Assembly (NCBI RefSeq): GCF_000518805.1
Contig: NZ_JAEH01000035.1
Span: forward strand, 1 to 64,000
Direction of reading: 5' to 3'
Source: Shewanella waksmanii ATCC BAA-643
GTDB taxonomy: Bacteria > Pseudomonadota > Gammaproteobacteria > Enterobacterales > Shewanellaceae
Length of the DNA stretch: 64,000 nt
Below the pieces are notes generated by a model, which was not told the origin of the DNA, searched no databases, and worked only from the letters and a program-made list of their open reading frames with translations. Below, in pieces: positions 62,623 through 64,000 of the stretch. The translations under genes were made by a program, and so were the position numbers. Position 1 is the first letter of the stretch, and the number at the start of each line of letters is the position of its first letter.

Positions 62623-63313
62623 CAACTTGCTGATATAACTGCTCGGCACGATTAAACATGATCCAAGAGGTAGCGATATATTTATCGCCACTGATTGGAA
62701 CATTGCCTCTATGGCTATGGGTAAAGCCAGCAGGAGCGATCACCATGGTGCCTTTTTTCGGTTTAAGCTTACGCTGTTGATAGTAAAACTCAGTTTCGCC
62801 ACCCTCTGTGACATCATTGAGGTAAAACATATACAGCACCACTCGGTGCAGCGCTTCGTTATGCCCAATCTGTGGAAACTGCTCCGAATGCCAATGCGGG
62901 TAACCGCCCTCGCCTTGCAGGTAGTGTTGCACATTAATTGAGCCAGAACGATACAGGTATTTAACCAAGGCTTCTGCTCGCGGTAAGCCTTCAGACTCAA
63001 AATTATCAGGTGATAAGGTCACCGGCTGCCCATCTTGCCCGGCAACTTGAACCGCAACGCCGCCCATCAAAGCCAATGCATATTTGGAGAAATATTGGGT
63101 AGCATGCTGTAAGGTATATCCGAGCAGCTCGTCTCTGATAGGCAATAAATCTTGATAATTATCTAGCATAATATCCGTGCTATGCTTCTTAGATTTATCC
63201 ACCCCATGACCCGTCTGCCCGGGTTGCGAACCGCTATGATTTGCTACGATAGCCATTAGGCGATCGCATAAATCATCGGGAATGGCATTGGGATATGCTT
63301 CAATAAAGTCCAT
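62615..63313 (-). CDS. 2-oxoglutarate/Fe(II) dioxygenase (prolyl-4-hydroxylase-like)
   Basis: The 232-residue protein has the jelly-roll dioxygenase pattern. PHWHSEQFPQ supplies the first His and an acidic residue (HxE in place of the usual HxD), and FTHSHRGNVPISGDKYIATS the distal His and 2-oxoglutarate-binding Lys or Arg. YLNDVTEGGETEFYY is typical of this P4H-like group. The substrate is unknown. Its 3' end overlaps phoQ by eight bases, tail to tail. Confidence 0.8.
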   Translation of the reverse strand: MDFIEAYPNAIPDDLCDRLMAIVANHSGSQPGQTGHGVDKSKKHSTDIMLDNYQDLLPIRDELLGYTLQHATQYFSKYALALMGGVAVQVAGQDGQPVTLSPDNFESEGLPRAEALVKYLYRSGSINVQHYLQGEGGYPHWHSEQFPQIGHNEALHRVVLYMFYLNDVTEGGETEFYYQQRKLKPKKGTMVIAPAGFTHSHRGNVPISGDKYIATSWIMFNRAEQLYQQVAK

Positions 63314-63429
63314 TGTGAGTGTATGTCTGATTAATTTATAATCCTTCTATGCTGACATATCAGTTAAGTAATTGTAAAGCCAGTAAGTTCATATAGAATA
63401 GTGATAACAAAAACGCAGACCCCTTAGCT

Positions 63430-64000
63430 ATGAAAAAAAGTCGTAAAGTGATGGTAAATCAACTTCAAGTCGGTAACTTCGTCAGGTTACCTGTGTCTTG
63501 GAAAGATCATCCGTTTCTGTTTAGTTCGTTCAAATTAAAACAACAAGCCCAGATCGAACTTATACGTAAGCTAGGGATAGAACATGTATTTGTGGATATT
63601 GATAAAAGTGAAACAGATCCATTGACCCCAGAGGTGGCGAGTAGCAAACCCCAGCCTAAAGTCGACACAGACTTGGCGTCACTCACAGAAGAGATGCAGA
63701 AGTCTAAGATAGAAAAAATCGATCAGCTAAAAAAGATGCGTCGCGATCTACAAAAAACTCAACAAGAATTTGACCGCTCCATCGCCAAAATGCGCAATCT
63801 GATTAACAAGCTCAGAAGCCGGCCATTAAACGCCATAGAAGATGGCAAAGAACTCATCCACGACATCAGCAATCAATTACTCAACACCGACAATCTAGTG
63901 TTGCATCTAATGGATGAGGCTAAAAATGACGATGGGATTTACTATCATTCACTCAATGTCTCTATTTTGTCGATGATCATGGCGAAAGAATTAGGCTGGG
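63430..64000 (+). CDS. HD-GYP phosphodiesterase with DUF3391, N-terminal part
   Basis: The gene runs off the window. The visible 190 residues start MKKSRKVMVNQLQVGNFVRL, a DUF3391 domain (about 1-120) that in this family precedes an HD-GYP domain. A charged coiled coil (about 95-140) follows, then HDISNQLL and DDGIYYHSLNVSILSMIMA, the start of the HD-GYP domain with its first His. No membrane helix is seen, so it should be cytoplasmic. The catalytic HD and GYP motifs lie beyond the edge. Confidence 0.85.
   Translation, partial: MKKSRKVMVNQLQVGNFVRLPVSWKDHPFLFSSFKLKQQAQIELIRKLGIEHVFVDIDKSETDPLTPEVASSKPQPKVDTDLASLTEEMQKSKIEKIDQLKKMRRDLQKTQQEFDRSIAKMRNLINKLRSRPLNAIEDGKELIHDISNQLLNTDNLVLHLMDEAKNDDGIYYHSLNVSILSMIMAKELGW

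Noticed and set aside
1..64000. CRISPR arrays, tRNA or rRNA genes, prophage
   Set aside because: None was recognisable: no regular spaced repeats, cloverleaf sequences, rRNA stretches or phage structural genes.

Overview
The window looks like a chromosomal segment of a marine gammaproteobacterium, most likely Shewanella or a close relative. That is inferred from gene content: FliA-controlled motY divergent from rnt, a DUF2986 mini-protein, a PhoP/PhoQ pair, a ChrR/ECF photoprotection cluster, a small multihaem cytochrome, and FAD-, HD-GYP- and GGDEF-type signalling genes. Base composition is moderate in G+C. I see no rRNA, tRNA, CRISPR array or prophage. The only mobile DNA is the end of an IS3-family element at the left edge, sitting against the motY terminator.

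Layout, left to right. 0-9.8 kb: IS remnant, motY, rnt, a lone periplasmic binding protein, an Asp-hydroxylase-like protein, a 2-Cys peroxiredoxin, a NhaC/YuiF-type transporter, upp, purM-purN and nagD. 10-17 kb: an M28 peptidase lipoprotein, asnB, a methyltransferase, yjdM, a DM13 protein and a CRP-linked RCC1-like lipoprotein. 17.4-25.7 kb: mostly single metabolic or unknown genes (binding protein, CHMI, two VOC proteins, DUF445, GNAT, ferredoxin reductase, a DUF748 AsmA-like protein, glutaredoxin). 25.7-28 kb: a translationally coupled four-gene DUF1538-DUF1538-PII-CBS operon. 28.4-33.3 kb: lipoprotein, DUF2986, MATE, a K+ channel with a zinc ribbon, L,D-transpeptidase, yecM.

33.4-43.8 kb is an unbroken run of 13 minus-strand genes: LON-domain protein, ECF sigma, ChrR anti-sigma, DUF523/DUF1722 protein, photolyase, NTF2-like, SDR, FAD oxidoreductase, DUF1365, CFA-synthase-like methyltransferase, DUF2878, chalcone-isomerase-like, DUF3833. 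Two matching promoter elements (TGATC[C/G]-N16-CGTATT) precede the LON gene and the sigma gene. The cluster fits an autoregulated singlet-oxygen/light response that repairs DNA and modifies membrane fatty acids.

44-64 kb is rich in signalling: two HD-GYP proteins, a diguanylate cyclase, an NtrC-family two-component system facing a candidate sigma-54 promoter for a periplasmic coiled-coil protein, and phoPQ. mgtE is preceded by a near-consensus promoter, a long leader and a 42-codon upstream ORF. That ORF starts with acidic and proline codons like MgtL and contains a strong internal stem. I regard this leader and the DUF1538-PII-CBS operon as the strongest candidates for undescribed biology.
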